Origin: DATAYF01 sp036272735
GTDB taxonomy: Bacteria; Chloroflexota; Ktedonobacteria; Ktedonobacterales; Ktedonobacteraceae
Length of the DNA: 14,743 nt
Assembly (NCBI GenBank): GCA_036272735.1
Contig: DATAYF010000069.1
Location: 1 to 14,743, forward strand
Direction: 5' to 3'
The translations under genes were made by a program, and so were the position numbers. The notes beneath the pieces are model-generated. The model had not been told where the DNA came from. It did no database searches and worked only from the letters and a program-made list of their open reading frames with translations. The number at the start of each line of letters is the position of its first letter. Positions within the stretch are counted from its first letter, which is position 1. Positions 14,642-14,743 of this stretch are shown here, piece after piece.

Positions 14642-14703
14642 TGCTCACATGGGAGGGCAACTGCTTACATCGGAGGGCCAAACCTACTCACTTGGTATGG
14701 CAT
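14642..14703. repeat. Tandem ~20-bp direct repeats resembling a transposon end
   Basis: TGCTCACATGGGAGGGCAA (14642-14660) is followed 20 bases on by TGCTTACATCGGAGGGCCAA (14662-14681), differing at two positions plus one base of length. A weaker third copy, CTACTCACTTGGTATGGCA, lies at 14684-14702. Phased ~20-bp repeats of this kind form transposase-binding arrays at the ends of IS21, Tn5053 and Tn7-like elements. No gene of such an element is visible next to it; the rest of the element could lie beyond the right edge. Confidence 0.4.
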
Positions 14704-14743
14704 TTACCAGGAGCCGCTGCGCCTGTGCGTCATCACTCACTAC

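Overview
The window looks like a stretch of accessory chromosome from a Ktedonobacteria-type Chloroflexota bacterium. That is an inference from gene style: a NarL-type two-component pair beside a MacB-like ABC transporter, a PadR/membrane-protein pair, a DUF899 protein, and several decayed IS elements of families common in those genomes. No rRNA, tRNA or CRISPR array is visible.

Layout. Positions 1-225 hold the start of an IS5-type transposase running off the left edge (minus strand). An intact DUF899 thioredoxin-like gene follows (702-1385, plus), facing a small CxxC protein (1439-1687, minus) across a hairpin. The core is a divergent signalling/transport locus. A membrane histidine kinase and its NarL/LuxR response regulator (4168 down to 1993, minus) share a 298-base intergenic region with an ABC operon on the plus strand: ATPase 4467-5255, FtsX/MacB-type permease 5243-7693, and a small single-span exported protein 7754-8287. 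That intergenic region carries three direct repeats phased at 23 bp over the ABC promoter, an extended -10 promoter for the kinase operon, and a hairpin in the ABC leader. The likely reading is a sensor pair controlling an adjacent transporter. However, the permease is broken by two consecutive in-frame stops and the small protein by one in-frame amber codon, so the transporter may be decaying or the sequence may contain errors.

The right half is a graveyard of mobile DNA with a few live genes. An IS1182-type transposase (8467-10042) is broken by one nonsense codon and one frameshift. It abuts an N-terminally truncated TnsC/TniB-like AAA+ transposition ATPase (10027-10749, minus), which is joined almost base-to-base to a truncated OmpR-type winged-helix fragment (10749-10918). 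Upstream lies an apparently intact padR-membrane protein operon (12190 down to 10919, minus) whose promoter overlaps two palindromes. An orphan cytoplasmic protein (12501-13013, plus) follows. An IS110-type transposase with three indels (14327 down to 13328, minus) comes next. Upstream of it is a structured non-coding region, the position where IS110-group elements encode their bridge RNA. Finally, 20-bp-spaced direct repeats near 14642-14703 resemble transposase-binding sites at a transposon end.

Genes in the left half and the padR operon are intact, whereas every transposase that can be read through is damaged.
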